DNA from: Ignatzschineria rhizosphaerae
GTDB lineage: Bacteria; Pseudomonadota; Gammaproteobacteria; Cardiobacteriales; Wohlfahrtiimonadaceae
Direction of reading: 5' to 3'
DNA: 64,000 bases
NCBI RefSeq assembly: GCF_022655595.1
Contig: NZ_CP093379.1
Coordinates: 2,104,501-2,168,500, forward strand
Below the pieces are notes generated by a model that saw only the letters and a list, made by a program, of their open reading frames with translations, ran no database searches and was not told the DNA's origin. Shown here piece by piece: positions 16,365 to 25,745 of this stretch (positions are counted from its first letter, which is position 1; each line of letters opens with the position of its first letter). The position numbers and the translations under genes were made by a program.

Positions 16365-17366
16365 ATGGTAATTCAAGACCGCAATATGAAGTTTGGATTA
16401 GAAACAGCAGGGTCGCTCATGACCAATGACTTTATCACCCTCGATATGCATCAAACTGTGGATGAAGCGATCCACTACCTTCGTCAAAATCTCTATCAAA
16501 GAGAAGATATTCATTATGTCTATATTCTTGATGAAAATAAGATTTTAGTAGGCGTTGTTGCTATTAGAGAGCTTCTCTCAGCAAAGGGCGATGAGGCAAT
16601 CTCTAAGGTGATGAAAACAAAGCTCAAGCAAGTCACCACTTCCATTGACCAAGAAGAGGTTGCCCAATTATTCCAACAAACAGAACTTGTCACGATTCCT
16701 GTAGTTGCTGAATCTGGGCATCTTCTTGGCGTTATTCATATCGATCAGATTTTAGATGTGATGGAGCAAGAGGGGACGGAAGATATTTACCGCATGGCAT
16801 CTATCAAAAGTGATGAGTTAGAGAATCAAAATATCTTAACGGCCACCATTGGGCTTCTTTACCGCAAACGTATTGCTTGGCTTGTGGTACTTGTCTTTAT
16901 GAATGTCTTCTCCGGCGCTGGAATTGCAACTTATGAAGATCTTATCGAAAGCAATGTAGCGCTTGTCTTTTTCTTACCATTACTGGTCGATAGTGGCGGT
17001 AACGCTGGTGCACAGTCTGCTACCCTTGTGATTCGAGCCATGGCGCTTGGTGAGGTGAGAATGAGAGACTGGTTTAAGATGATCAGTAAAGAAACGCTTG
17101 TTTCCGCGCTCCTTGGTTTTACTATGGCGCTTGCTGTTTCCCTTGTGGGAATGTATCGCGGTGGCATGGAGATTGCCTTTATTGTTGCCTTAACAATGGT
17201 TTTCGTAGTAATGATCGGTAGTCTCATCGGGCTTTCATTACCTTTTATCTTTAGCAAACTCAAAATGGACCCAGCAACAGCAAGTGGACCGCTCATCACA
17301 TCCATTTGCGATATCGTCGGTGTCTTTATCTACTTTGGGATTGCGAGTGCTTTCATTACGCTTTAA
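16365..17366 (+). CDS. mgtE: MgtE-type magnesium transporter lacking the N domain
   Basis: MgtE is a dimeric Mg2+ channel of the inner membrane. This 333-residue form starts almost directly with the paired CBS domains (about residues 15-140, LMTNDFITLDMHQTVDEAI and VTTSIDQEEVAQLF) and then the five-helix pore domain with the signature LVDSGGNAGAQSAT and a C-terminal SGPLITSICDIVG. The usual N-terminal superhelical domain of about 110-130 residues, which helps close the channel at high Mg2+ in the Thermus protein, is absent. A GGAG ribosome site supports the start, and upstream DNA is terminator and leader, so it is not a missed 5' end. Expression is controlled by the M-box riboswitch. Confidence 0.92.
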   Translation: MVIQDRNMKFGLETAGSLMTNDFITLDMHQTVDEAIHYLRQNLYQREDIHYVYILDENKILVGVVAIRELLSAKGDEAISKVMKTKLKQVTTSIDQEEVAQLFQQTELVTIPVVAESGHLLGVIHIDQILDVMEQEGTEDIYRMASIKSDELENQNILTATIGLLYRKRIAWLVVLVFMNVFSGAGIATYEDLIESNVALVFFLPLLVDSGGNAGAQSATLVIRAMALGEVRMRDWFKMISKETLVSALLGFTMALAVSLVGMYRGGMEIAFIVALTMVFVVMIGSLIGLSLPFIFSKLKMDPATASGPLITSICDIVGVFIYFGIASAFITL

Positions 17367-17374
17367 TCAAAAAA

Positions 17375-17417
17375 GATCATGATCTCACCAAGAATAAATC
17401 AGAAAGAGATCATGATC
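17375..17417. repeat. Perfect 12-bp inverted repeat after mgtE
   Basis: GATCATGATCTC at 17375-17386 and GAGATCATGATC at 17406-17417 pair perfectly around a 19-nt loop. Each arm is partly self-palindromic (GATCATGATC). No T-tract follows, so this is a hairpin or protein site of unknown use, nine bases after the mgtE stop. Confidence 0.6.
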
Positions 17418-17560
17418 CTCATTATTATTGCGTTCTGCCCGTTCACCGTTTCCTATTATGCAACCATCCATATTTCGAAAAGACATAGAACCTAGCTGAT
17501 TGATCCTCCATGTCCTTTTTAGTCTCCAAACGATGCGGTATAACATGAAATGGCGAACAA

Positions 17561-17590
17561 AAAAGCTAGTCTTACTTGAGACTAGCTTTT
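17561..17590. terminator. Bidirectional terminator between mgtE and metG
   Basis: A perfect 12-bp stem AAAAGCTAGTCT / AGACTAGCTTTT with a 6-nt loop sits between the convergent genes and has the A/T flanks needed on both strands. Confidence 0.88.
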
Positions 17591-17635
17591 CCTATGCTTA
17601 AAATGCTCTTTCGAATCGCTTAATGACTTAATCGC

Positions 17636-19747
17636 TTACGAAATTTTCGCCCCTGGCGCTAATTCACCTAATGTTGTTAAGAGCGTTAATTGATCTTTTG
17701 TAGAGGCTGAAAGAATCATCCCCTCACTCACGCCAAAACGCATTTTACGAGGTGCAAGGTTTGCAACCACAATCACATAAGTGCCGATAAGCGCCGCTGG
17801 GTCTTCGTAGAATTTACGAATGCCTGAAAAGATCGTGCGTGGTTTTTCTTCCCCTAAATCAATCTGGAATGTTAAGAGCTTATCTGCCCCTTCAATAAAG
17901 TCACAGGATAAAACTTTTCCTAAACGAAGATCGATCTTACCAAAATCATCAATCGAGATGTAATCGCCGGCATCTGCTTCTTTACTCTCTGCCTTTACCT
18001 CTTTTTTAACGTTATCTGATTTTTGATTATCTGCCGCATCATTACGAACCGCCGCTAACGCCTCTTTATTTGCTTCAATAAGCTTATCTAAATCCTTACG
18101 ATTTAAACGAGTCATCAGATGCTCATAGCTCCCAATTTTATGGCCTTTTTCTAAACTTGCTGTTAATGCCGCAAATGATAATGGCTCAACATTTAAAAAG
18201 CTCTCTACTTTACCGGCAACAATTGGTAACACGGGTTTTAAATAGAGGGAGAGCAATCTAAAGCATTCTAAATAGCCTGTGCAAAGATCTTGGAGTAATT
18301 GACGTTTTGATTCATCTTTTGCAATCTCCCAAGGCTTCATCTGGTCAAAATGCTCATTCACATCATCACACGCTGCGGAAATCTCACGTAGTGCTGCCGC
18401 AAAATTACGCTTCTCATAACCTGCTTTCACCGCAGCTTTACGATCAATAATAGAGGCGATTAAAGCTTTGGTTTCTGCTGCGATATCCCCGAGTTCATTA
18501 TCAAACTCTTTGGCAATAAAACGGCTCGTGCGTGACGCAATATTGACATATTTACCAACAAGATCGGCATTGACACGATTGACAAAATCATCAAGATTTA
18601 AATCAAAGTCATCAATAGCCCCATTAGATTTTGCCGCAAAGTAGTAACGCAACCACTCAGGATCAAGATTTTGAGAGATATAAGAATCTGCCGTAATAAA
18701 GGTCCCGCGAGATTTACTCATTTTAGCGCCATCAACCGTTAAGAAACCATTGATTGCGTATTGCGATGGCACACGGTGACCTGAGAAGTTGAGCATTGCC
18801 GGCCAGAAAAGCGTATGGAAATACATGATATCTTTCCCGATAAAATGCACCATTTCAGTGTTGGCAGCAGTTGCTTTCTCTTTCTTAATAAAGCTTTCGA
18901 AATCAATACCACCTGTTTTGTCACAGTAGTTTTTAAAAGATGCAAAATAACCGATCGGCGCATCTAACCAAACATAGAAATATTTATTCTCCGCATTAGG
19001 AATTGGAAAACCAAAATAAGGCGCATCACGAGAGATATCCCAATCAGAAAGCTTGCAATCCCCTTCCTCACCAATCCATTCGCGCATTTTATTAGCCGCT
19101 TCTGGTTGAAGGCGCGCTTTATCTTCTAAGAACTCACGAAGGAATTCCACACAACGTGGATCTGATAATTTAAAGAAGAAATGCTCAGAAGGACGCATTA
19201 CAGGCGTTTTCCCTGTCACTGCTGAGAAAGGATTAATTAACTCGGTTGGGCGATAAGTTGCGCCACATGATTCACAGTTATCCCCATATTGATCTTTCGC
19301 ATGACATTTTGGGCATTCCCCTTTGATAAAACGATCGGGCAGGAACATTTTGCGCTCTTCATCATAAAACTGCTCAATTGTTTTAGTTTCAATTAAACCA
19401 TTTGCTTGAAGTGTTAGATAGATCTCTTCTACCAACTGCTGATTCTCTTTTGAGTGCGTTGTGTAGTAGTTATCAAAATCGATATGGAAACGATCAAAAT
19501 CTTGTAAGTGCGCAGCGTGAGCTTTAGCAATCAACTCCTCTGGCGTAATGCCTAATTGATCAGCTTTAAGCATGATAGGCGTTCCATGAGTATCATCTGC
19601 ACAAATATAGTAGACATTATTCCCAAGCATTCGTTGGAAACGCACCCAAATATCTGCTTGAGCATAACCTAAAAGATGCCCAAGATGAATATCGCCATTG
19701 GCAAATGGCAGTGCGTTTGTGACAAAAATATCTCTCTGTTGTTGCAT
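17636..19747 (-). CDS. metG: Methionyl-tRNA synthetase
   Basis: MetRS charges tRNA-Met in the cytoplasm. The 703-residue protein (long, E. coli-like form) has the HIGH-type motif HLGH in NGDIHLGHLLGYAQ near the N terminus, four zinc-binding cysteines (CPKC...CESC), the KMSKS motif in GAKMSKSRGTF, and a C-terminal EMAP/Trbp111 tRNA-binding dimerisation domain (IDLRLGKVLSCDFIEGADKL, with GMILSAS near the end). A charged linker precedes that domain. ispF and ispD lie upstream on the same strand with a 118-base gap. Confidence 0.97.
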   Translation of the reverse strand: MQQQRDIFVTNALPFANGDIHLGHLLGYAQADIWVRFQRMLGNNVYYICADDTHGTPIMLKADQLGITPEELIAKAHAAHLQDFDRFHIDFDNYYTTHSKENQQLVEEIYLTLQANGLIETKTIEQFYDEERKMFLPDRFIKGECPKCHAKDQYGDNCESCGATYRPTELINPFSAVTGKTPVMRPSEHFFFKLSDPRCVEFLREFLEDKARLQPEAANKMREWIGEEGDCKLSDWDISRDAPYFGFPIPNAENKYFYVWLDAPIGYFASFKNYCDKTGGIDFESFIKKEKATAANTEMVHFIGKDIMYFHTLFWPAMLNFSGHRVPSQYAINGFLTVDGAKMSKSRGTFITADSYISQNLDPEWLRYYFAAKSNGAIDDFDLNLDDFVNRVNADLVGKYVNIASRTSRFIAKEFDNELGDIAAETKALIASIIDRKAAVKAGYEKRNFAAALREISAACDDVNEHFDQMKPWEIAKDESKRQLLQDLCTGYLECFRLLSLYLKPVLPIVAGKVESFLNVEPLSFAALTASLEKGHKIGSYEHLMTRLNRKDLDKLIEANKEALAAVRNDAADNQKSDNVKKEVKAESKEADAGDYISIDDFGKIDLRLGKVLSCDFIEGADKLLTFQIDLGEEKPRTIFSGIRKFYEDPAALIGTYVIVVANLAPRKMRFGVSEGMILSASTKDQLTLLTTLGELAPGAKIS

Positions 19748-19865
19748 ACTCTACTAAGTCCTATCTTCAATTAGATGAATGAGGGTTCATAAACCCTTAC
19801 TTGTTACATTTTGTGCTATCACAGCACCTTTTAATACCCTAAATTGTTAAGGCTAATATTTAAGC

Positions 19866-20339
19866 TTACTGCGGTTTAAGAAGAACCGCAACTTGGGCTG
19901 CAATTCCTTCTTCACGACCAACAAAGCCAAGCTTTTCCATTGTGGTCGCTTTTACATTAATATCATTTTCGCTAATCATCAGATCGCCGGCAATAATACG
20001 CTCTATCGCTTGTCGATGTGGCAAAATTTTGGGTCTTTCTGCCATGATCGTAATATCAATATTCCCAATCTCATATCCGCGATCTAATACTAACTGATAA
20101 GCCTGTACTAATAGTTTACGGCTATCGGCATCTTTATAGGCCGGATCTGTATCGGGGAATAAAGTCCCGATATCGCCTAATTTTACAGCCCCTAAAATAG
20201 CATCCGTTAATGCATGAAGTACTACATCACCATCAGAATGGGCTTTAAAAGCTTTGTGAAAAGGAATCTTTACACCGCCAAGCATTAAGTGATCACCTTC
20301 TTTAAAGGTATGGACATCAAAGCCAAATCCTATTCGCAT
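19866..20339 (-). CDS. ispF: 2-C-methyl-D-erythritol 2,4-cyclodiphosphate synthase
   Basis: IspF converts CDP-methylerythritol 2-phosphate to the cyclodiphosphate in the MEP isoprenoid pathway. The 157-residue protein has normal length and shows the zinc ligands Asp8 and His10 in RIGFGFDVHTF, the AHSDGDVVLHALTDAILGA block and the TTMEKLGFVGREEGIAAQ signature near the C terminus. Its start overlaps the end of ispD by 10 bases, so the two MEP enzymes are co-translated as in many proteobacteria. The intervening enzyme IspE is not in the window. Confidence 0.97.
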   Translation of the reverse strand: MRIGFGFDVHTFKEGDHLMLGGVKIPFHKAFKAHSDGDVVLHALTDAILGAVKLGDIGTLFPDTDPAYKDADSRKLLVQAYQLVLDRGYEIGNIDITIMAERPKILPHRQAIERIIAGDLMISENDINVKATTMEKLGFVGREEGIAAQVAVLLKPQ

Positions 20340-21070
20340 TTCTCTCTCTCACTAAAATAGAGGCTCATCAACTTAAGATCTTCTGGGTAGGTGATCTTAA
20401 AATTGTGATGATATCCTCGGTAAACTTTTGGGAAGTAGCCATTATACTCTAAAACCGAAGCCTCATCTGTGACATTTGCACCATCCATCATGATTTTCTC
20501 TGTTGATGAGAGCAACATCTCTAACGGCGCCATCTGGGGTGTTTGTGCAAGCCAAATCTGATCTCGATTTAATGTCTTTGTGATACAAGCCCCTTCTACA
20601 AGCTTAATAGTATCTTGTGCTGGAAGCGCCATAATCGCACCGCCCTCTGGCTGATCTTTCAAAACAGATTGAAAAAAATGAGACATCTCTAAAGATGTTA
20701 AACCAGGACGGGCGGCATCATGCACCGCAATCCAGATACTGGAAAGATCTTTCCCCAAAGATGTCAGTTTTTGTGATAAAAACTTTAACCCCGCAAAAAC
20801 AGAATCTGTACGTGTTTCTCCCCCAATGGTTACCCAGAGATGATCATTTTCAATGGCTAAAGGCGTCTTATCCTCTTTTGATAACACAACAACGCCGCCT
20901 CTAATTTCAGGCACAGATATTAACAATTTCAGCGTGTGGGTTAAAATTGTCTGACCGTTGATCTCTAGATACTGCTTAGGCTTCTCAACCGCCATTCTCG
21001 TGCCAATACCTGCGGCTGGAATTATAAAATAGATCTCTTTTTTTATCATATTTGTGCTTTTGCTACTCAT
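20330..21070 (-). CDS. ispD: 2-C-methyl-D-erythritol 4-phosphate cytidylyltransferase
   Basis: IspD attaches CMP to methylerythritol 4-phosphate. The 246-residue protein has the nucleotide-binding N terminus IPAAGIGTRM followed by KPKQYL, the VHDAARP catalytic block and the C-terminal ITYPEDLKL motif. The frame offers Met1 or Met8 (MIKKEIYF). I keep the longer form because no other gene conflicts, although Met8 is close to the family start. It leads the ispD-ispF pair. Confidence 0.95.
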   Translation of the reverse strand: MSSKSTNMIKKEIYFIIPAAGIGTRMAVEKPKQYLEINGQTILTHTLKLLISVPEIRGGVVVLSKEDKTPLAIENDHLWVTIGGETRTDSVFAGLKFLSQKLTSLGKDLSSIWIAVHDAARPGLTSLEMSHFFQSVLKDQPEGGAIMALPAQDTIKLVEGACITKTLNRDQIWLAQTPQMAPLEMLLSSTEKIMMDGANVTDEASVLEYNGYFPKVYRGYHHNFKITYPEDLKLMSLYFSEREKCE

Positions 21071-21092
21071 TCAATCCGTAAAGTATGGTGAC

Positions 21093-21176
21093 AACGGTTA
21101 AAAAATCACTGAAATAAAATTGCCGGCATATAGTTATGAGAGGCTCAAGAATCGCTATATCTAGCATCCTGCAAGT
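21093..21176 (+). repeat. Fragment of the dispersed Correia-like element (left half), next to copy B
   Basis: CGGTTAAAAAATCACTG, then ATTGCCGGCATATAGTTATG and TCAAGAATCGCTATATCTAG match the left half of the element and end at CTGCAAG. The full copy B begins immediately after, at 21177. This looks like one element inserted into another. Confidence 0.65.
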
Positions 21177-21335
21177 TATAGTAAAATCGGTTTAAAAGTG
21201 ACCGAATCATATTGCCGGCGCATCGATTATGAAAAGCGCAAGAATCGTTCTATTCCGGCATCGTACAAACGAATTTGATTCACGCCGTACGGTTTTGACT
21301 TTTAAAGCAGCATTTCTTAAACCTAGCCGACTATA
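21177..21335 (+). repeat. Dispersed Correia-like element, copy B (complete ends)
   Basis: This 159-bp copy has the best-preserved left end, TATAGTAAAATCGGTTTAAAAG, the core ATTGCCGGCGCATCGATTATG and the right end TTTCTTAAACCTAGCCGACTATA. It lies between ispD and ihfB and, with the fragment at 21093, explains most of this 401-base gap. Confidence 0.82.
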
Positions 21336-21390
21336 CGACTATAATAACTCGATTATCAATATCCATTCTACCTGAAACTATTATAAAAAA

Positions 21391-21417
21391 AGAGCATTCC
21401 CTTGATGAAAATGCTCT
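21391..21417 (-). terminator. Rho-independent terminator of ihfB
   Basis: AGAGCATT / AATGCTCT with an 11-nt loop is followed on the minus strand by TTTTTTTATAA. It lies 54 bases after the ihfB stop. Confidence 0.85.
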
Positions 21418-21471
21418 TGTAATAATGAATGTATAAAATAAAAAATATTAGCTATTAGCAACAACTAGAAA

Positions 21472-21777
21472 TTATACTGGAAGAGGATGACCTTCGCGGC
21501 TCTCATCTACTCTTTCACGAAGTAATTTTCCTGGTTTAAAATGTGTCGTATATTTTCCGCTTAATTTTACTGCATCCCCAGTTTTTGGATTGCGACCGAT
21601 TTTTGGCTCACGATAGCGCACAGAAAAACTACCAAAGCCACGGATTTCGATTCGGCCACCTTCCCCTAGAGTATCTGTAATATGCTCTAAAATTTTCTTC
21701 ACACTCTTTTCAATCTCTGTTGATGAACAATGAGGGTATTTAGCACTGAGTCTTTGAACTAACTCCGATCTAGTCAC
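21472..21777 (-). CDS. ihfB: Integration host factor subunit beta
   Basis: IhfB pairs with IhfA to form a sequence-specific DNA-bending protein of the nucleoid. The 101-residue protein has the HU/IHF fold and signature: [14 protein letters not shown] at the N terminus, the region [23 protein letters not shown] around the DNA-intercalating beta arm and Pro in IGRNPKTGD, and [12 protein letters not shown] near the end. It lies downstream of rpsA on the same strand, the conserved cmk-rpsA-ihfB order of gammaproteobacteria. An rpsA terminator separates them, so a separate promoter is expected in the 230-base gap. Confidence 0.96.
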   Translation of the reverse strand: MTRSELVQRLSAKYPHCSSTEIEKSVKKILEHITDTLGEGGRIEIRGFGSFSVRYREPKIGRNPKTGDAVKLSGKYTTHFKPGKLLRERVDESREGHPLPV

Positions 21778-21946
21778 GATATTTTCTCCTTAAAATATAG
21801 ACTTAAAATTTGCAACTGATTTTCATCAGTTTTGGTAAATATATGTATATATTTGATAAATAATACAATCTATTAACTCATTAAGCAAGATCTAACGCCT
21901 ATTATTTTTCGATTTTTCAGTTTAAAATCAAAGCCTTTATGACAAA

Positions 21947-21976
21947 AAACCGTGAGAATAACGCTTCTCACGGTTT
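21947..21976 (-). terminator. Rho-independent terminator of rpsA
   Basis: A perfect 12-bp stem AAACCGTGAGAA / TTCTCACGGTTT with a 6-nt loop is followed on the minus strand by a T-run (TTTTTTGTC). It lies about 30 bases beyond the rpsA stop. Confidence 0.9.
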
Positions 21977-22007
21977 CTTTACAAAAACATTTTTTTACAA
22001 AAATGAA

Positions 22008-23678
22008 TTATTGTTGTTTCATTTGCTCTTTTAAGAGATCACCAAATGTTGTTGCAACTTGTGCTTCATTATTTGCGTAATCAGCAATATCTTGTGGGCT
22101 AACTTCGTCAACCGCTTTCACAGAAAGAACGATTGAACGGTTACGGCGATCAACGCTCATGAAACGTGCTTCAAGCTCATCACCAACGTTATAGATGTTA
22201 CGAACATCTTCTACACGCTCAGAAGAGATCTCTGCTGCACGAAGGTTACCTTCAACACCATTACCTAAGTCAACAACTGCATATTTAGCATCAACTTCAG
22301 TAATAAGACCTTTCACAAGTGAACCTTTCTCGTGTTCTGCTAAGAATGAAGAGAATGGGTCTTGGTCAAGTTGTTTAATACCAAGTGAGATACGCTCACG
22401 CTCAGCATCAACTGCAAGTACCATTGCTTCAATCTCATCACCACGGCTGAAATCACGGATTGCTTCTTCACCAGGAACGCTCCATGAGATATCAGAAAGG
22501 TGAACAAGACCATCAATTCCGCCTTCAAGACCAATGAAGATACCGAAATCAGTGATTGATTTGATAGTACCTTTGATTTTGTCGTTCTTGTTGAATTTAA
22601 CTTCAAACTCAGACCATGGGTTAGGCATACACTGTTTCATACCGAGTGAGATACGACGACGCTCTTCATCGATATCGAGAACCACAACACCAACTTCTTC
22701 ACCAGCTGTAACAACTTTTGAAGGGTTAACGTTTTTGTTCGTCCAATCCATTTCTGAAACGTGAACAAGACCTTCGATACCTGGCTCAATCTCAACGAAG
22801 CAACCATAATCAGTAATGTTAGTAACTTTACCTTTAGTTTGGAGGCCTGCTGGGAAGCGCATTGCGATATCTTTCCATGGATCTTCACCAAGTTGTTTAA
22901 GACCAAGTGAAACACGGTTACGCTCTTTGTCGAACTTGAGAAGTTTAACTTCGATCTCTTGGTTGATCTCTACGATCTCAGATGGGTGACGAACACGTTT
23001 CCACGCCATATCTGTGATATGAAGTAAACCGTCGATACCACCAAGGTCAATAAACGCACCGTAGTCTGTAAGGTTCTTAACGATCCCTTTAACTACATCG
23101 CCTTCCTCAAGTGTTTTGAGGAGTTCTTCACGCTCTGCAGAATACTCTTCTTCAAGTACCGCGCGACGTGAAACAACGATGTTGTTGCGCTTTTGATCAA
23201 GTTTGATCACTTTAAGCTCAAGCTCTTTACCTTCAAGGTAAGCGATATCACGAACAGGACGAACATCAACTAATGAACCTGGTAAGAACGCACGTTCTGT
23301 ACCGATATCAACAGTGAATCCACCTTTAACACGACCTGAGATAATACCTTTGATGATTTCATCATTTTCAAGTTTTTTCTCAAGGAACGCCCAAACTTCT
23401 GCACGTTTCGCTTTTTCACGTGAAAGACGAGTTTCACCGAAACCATCTTCAAGTGATTCAAGTACAACGTCAACTTTATCGCCAACTTGAACTTCTAACT
23501 CACCATTTAAATCTTGGAATTGTTCAGCTGGGATACGGCCTTCACTTTTAAGACCCGCATCTACGATTACAAAACCGTTTTCGATTTTAACAACCGTTGC
23601 TTTGATAATTCCACCGATTTCACGCGCTTGTTCTTCGGCAATTGATTGCTCAAATAATTCTGCAAAACTTAATGACAT
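22008..23678 (-). CDS. rpsA: 30S ribosomal protein S1
   Basis: S1 binds mRNA leaders and helps the 30S subunit initiate translation. The 556-residue protein (E. coli 557) carries six S1/OB repeats, recognisable by the repeated G-x-V-x3-DYG/DFG-x-F pattern ([47 protein letters not shown]) and the RISLGxKQ endings. Genes for cmk upstream and ihfB downstream fit the conserved cluster. The 239-base gap to cmk leaves room for its own promoter and for the autoregulatory leader known in gammaproteobacteria, which I cannot define here. Confidence 0.97.
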   Translation of the reverse strand: MSLSFAELFEQSIAEEQAREIGGIIKATVVKIENGFVIVDAGLKSEGRIPAEQFQDLNGELEVQVGDKVDVVLESLEDGFGETRLSREKAKRAEVWAFLEKKLENDEIIKGIISGRVKGGFTVDIGTERAFLPGSLVDVRPVRDIAYLEGKELELKVIKLDQKRNNIVVSRRAVLEEEYSAEREELLKTLEEGDVVKGIVKNLTDYGAFIDLGGIDGLLHITDMAWKRVRHPSEIVEINQEIEVKLLKFDKERNRVSLGLKQLGEDPWKDIAMRFPAGLQTKGKVTNITDYGCFVEIEPGIEGLVHVSEMDWTNKNVNPSKVVTAGEEVGVVVLDIDEERRRISLGMKQCMPNPWSEFEVKFNKNDKIKGTIKSITDFGIFIGLEGGIDGLVHLSDISWSVPGEEAIRDFSRGDEIEAMVLAVDAERERISLGIKQLDQDPFSSFLAEHEKGSLVKGLITEVDAKYAVVDLGNGVEGNLRAAEISSERVEDVRNIYNVGDELEARFMSVDRRNRSIVLSVKAVDEVSPQDIADYANNEAQVATTFGDLLKEQMKQQ

Positions 23679-23917
23679 ATAATTAAAAATGCATAGACAT
23701 CTTTGGATTAATGATTAAAGTTATCTCAATTAAAGCATTGAGTCTTCCCTTAATCTCCCGCCTACGACTTGTTTAAAGTAAATAAAAAATTCACAAAGAC
23801 GACTCCTCATCCGCCTTAAAATCTTAAAGCGACTTTGAAACCGATCTTCGTGAGACCAATAAATTCTTTCTATTTTATCAGATATACGCTGCTTTTATCT
23901 ATTTAAATATAGATTAA

Positions 23918-24592
23918 TTACCGTTTAGGAAAGGTTTTAATAACCGCTTCCCATGCTTTTTGCAATACATCTTCTACCCCAAGCTCTGATGTATCAATGA
24001 TTAACGCATCTTCAGCTGGAATCAAAGGAGAAGCAGAACGTGAACGATCTCGCTCATCTCTTGCCTCCACTTCGGATAAAATTTGCTCTATATTAACGCA
24101 AATACCACTATCTAACAACTGCTTATATCGTCTTTCTGCACGTACTTTCGCACTTGCTGTTAAAAAGAGTTTTAATGGCGCCTTTGGAAATACAACCGTT
24201 CCCATATCACGACCATCTGCGATTAACCCCGGCATTTGCGCAAAATCGCGTTGTCTTTGCAGAAGATTTTCTCTGACCAATGGATGCTTAGCCACAATTG
24301 ATGCGGCATTTCCTGTTGTTTCAGCGCGAATTAGTTTTGTCACCTCTTCATCTGCTAAATAGATCGCTAACTGATTACTCGTAACTTTAAAGGTTAATGG
24401 CAATGTTTTCGCTAATGCCGCAACTTGCATCTCATCTTCTAGATCAATCTCTTTTTTTAATGCGTAAACCGCAACAGCACGATAGATCGCACCTGAATCT
24501 AAAAAGTGCCACTGAAGCTTTTTAGCCAGCTCTAAAGAGAGCGTTCCTTTACCTACACCACTTGGGCCATCTACTGTAATAATATTTTGCAT
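23918..24592 (-). CDS. cmk: Cytidylate kinase
   Basis: Cmk phosphorylates CMP and dCMP, with ATP as donor. The 224-residue protein has the P-loop GPSGVGKGTLSLELA near residue 8, the FLDSGAIYRAVA substrate segment and the DGRDMGTVVFPKA motif of bacterial cytidylate kinases, and the RDERDRSRSASPL lid-type region. It heads the cmk-rpsA-ihfB cluster and is divergent from hemC. Confidence 0.96.
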   Translation of the reverse strand: MQNIITVDGPSGVGKGTLSLELAKKLQWHFLDSGAIYRAVAVYALKKEIDLEDEMQVAALAKTLPLTFKVTSNQLAIYLADEEVTKLIRAETTGNAASIVAKHPLVRENLLQRQRDFAQMPGLIADGRDMGTVVFPKAPLKLFLTASAKVRAERRYKQLLDSGICVNIEQILSEVEARDERDRSRSASPLIPAEDALIIDTSELGVEDVLQKAWEAVIKTFPKR

Positions 24593-24821
24593 TTTGTTTC
24601 CTATATATGGAGCATCCTCTTTCTCAAAGGCTTTTAATCCTTTAAAAGCACTACGGAGATCACTTTATGCTACGCTAATCCTGTAAGTTTCACCCAAATT
24701 ATTATATAAATAGTGGGTATTTTGATTAAACTATTATTGGCTATTGAAGAATTATTGATAATTTAGAGGCTATTGCCAATAGTAAAACAGCAGAATTAAA
24801 AATAGATAACAGGATAAATCA

Positions 24822-25745
24822 ATGAAATTAACTATCGCAACTCGTGAAAGTCCATTAGCACTTTGGCAAGCAAACCATGTTAAAGCAGAGCTTCTTAAAC
24901 ATTTCCCAGAAATGGATGTAGAGCTTCTAGGGATGACCACAAAAGGCGATCAAATGCTCTCATCTCCTCTTAGTAAAATTGGGGGAAAAGGTCTTTTTAT
25001 TAAAGAACTTGAAGTCGCTATGCTTGAAGGTCGTGCTGATATTGCTGTTCATTCCATGAAAGATGTCCCAATGTCTTCACAGCTTCCTGAGGGCTTTAGC
25101 GTGCCGGTCATCTTAAAGCGTGAAGATCCACGTGATGCGTTAATTTCTAAAACCTACAAATCTTTAGCAGATTTACCACAAGGCGCTATTGTCGGCTCTT
25201 GCTCATTAAGACGCCGAGCACAACTTTTAGCTATTCGCCCAGACCTTCAATTAAAAGATCTTCGCGGTAATGTAAATACCCGTTTGCAAAAGCTTGAAAA
25301 TGGGGAATATGATGCCATTATCCTAGCTGCGGCGGGACTCATTCGCTTGGGCTTTGAAGATAAAATTACAGAATACTTAAGTGATGAGGTCTCTCTTCCG
25401 GCAGTTGGGCAAGGGGCGATCGGCATTGAGTGTGTCACTGCAAATGAAGAGGTGCGAAAAGCCATTGAAGCACTTAATGATAGAGAAACCTCTATCTGCG
25501 TCACCGCAGAGCGGGCATTTAACGCAAAACTTAATGGTGGCTGCCAAGCACCGATTGCAGGATTTGCACAGCTTTCTGCAGAGGGCTTACGTCTTCGTGG
25601 GCTAGTGGGCGATCTTGATAATGGAACAATTATCTTCCATGAAGTTCACGGCAAACCTGAAGATGCTGAAAAGCTTGGCATTGAACTTGCAGACAATTTA
25701 CTATCACGCGGCGCAAAAGAGATCCTCGAAAAGATTTATGGCTAA
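24822..25745 (+). CDS. hemC: Porphobilinogen deaminase (hydroxymethylbilane synthase)
   Basis: HemC condenses four porphobilinogens into hydroxymethylbilane. The 307-residue protein has the family blocks TIATRESPLALWQA, the aspartate-containing HSMKDVP (with SLRRRAQL) and the cofactor-attachment cysteine in LNGGCQAPIAGFA. Its stop overlaps the hemD start by 8 bases (ATGGCTAA), so hemC and hemD are translationally coupled, as in the usual hemCDXY operon. Confidence 0.97.
   Translation: MKLTIATRESPLALWQANHVKAELLKHFPEMDVELLGMTTKGDQMLSSPLSKIGGKGLFIKELEVAMLEGRADIAVHSMKDVPMSSQLPEGFSVPVILKREDPRDALISKTYKSLADLPQGAIVGSCSLRRRAQLLAIRPDLQLKDLRGNVNTRLQKLENGEYDAIILAAAGLIRLGFEDKITEYLSDEVSLPAVGQGAIGIECVTANEEVRKAIEALNDRETSICVTAERAFNAKLNGGCQAPIAGFAQLSAEGLRLRGLVGDLDNGTIIFHEVHGKPEDAEKLGIELADNLLSRGAKEILEKIYG

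Noticed and set aside
22340-22915. Several overlapping frames on both strands within rpsA
   Set aside because: They are alternative-frame shadows of the strongly conserved repeated S1 domains and contain no motif.
25615-25737. Upstream extension of the hemDX frame to 25615
   Set aside because: It lies completely inside hemC in another frame; the start at 25738 overlaps the hemC stop in the usual way.
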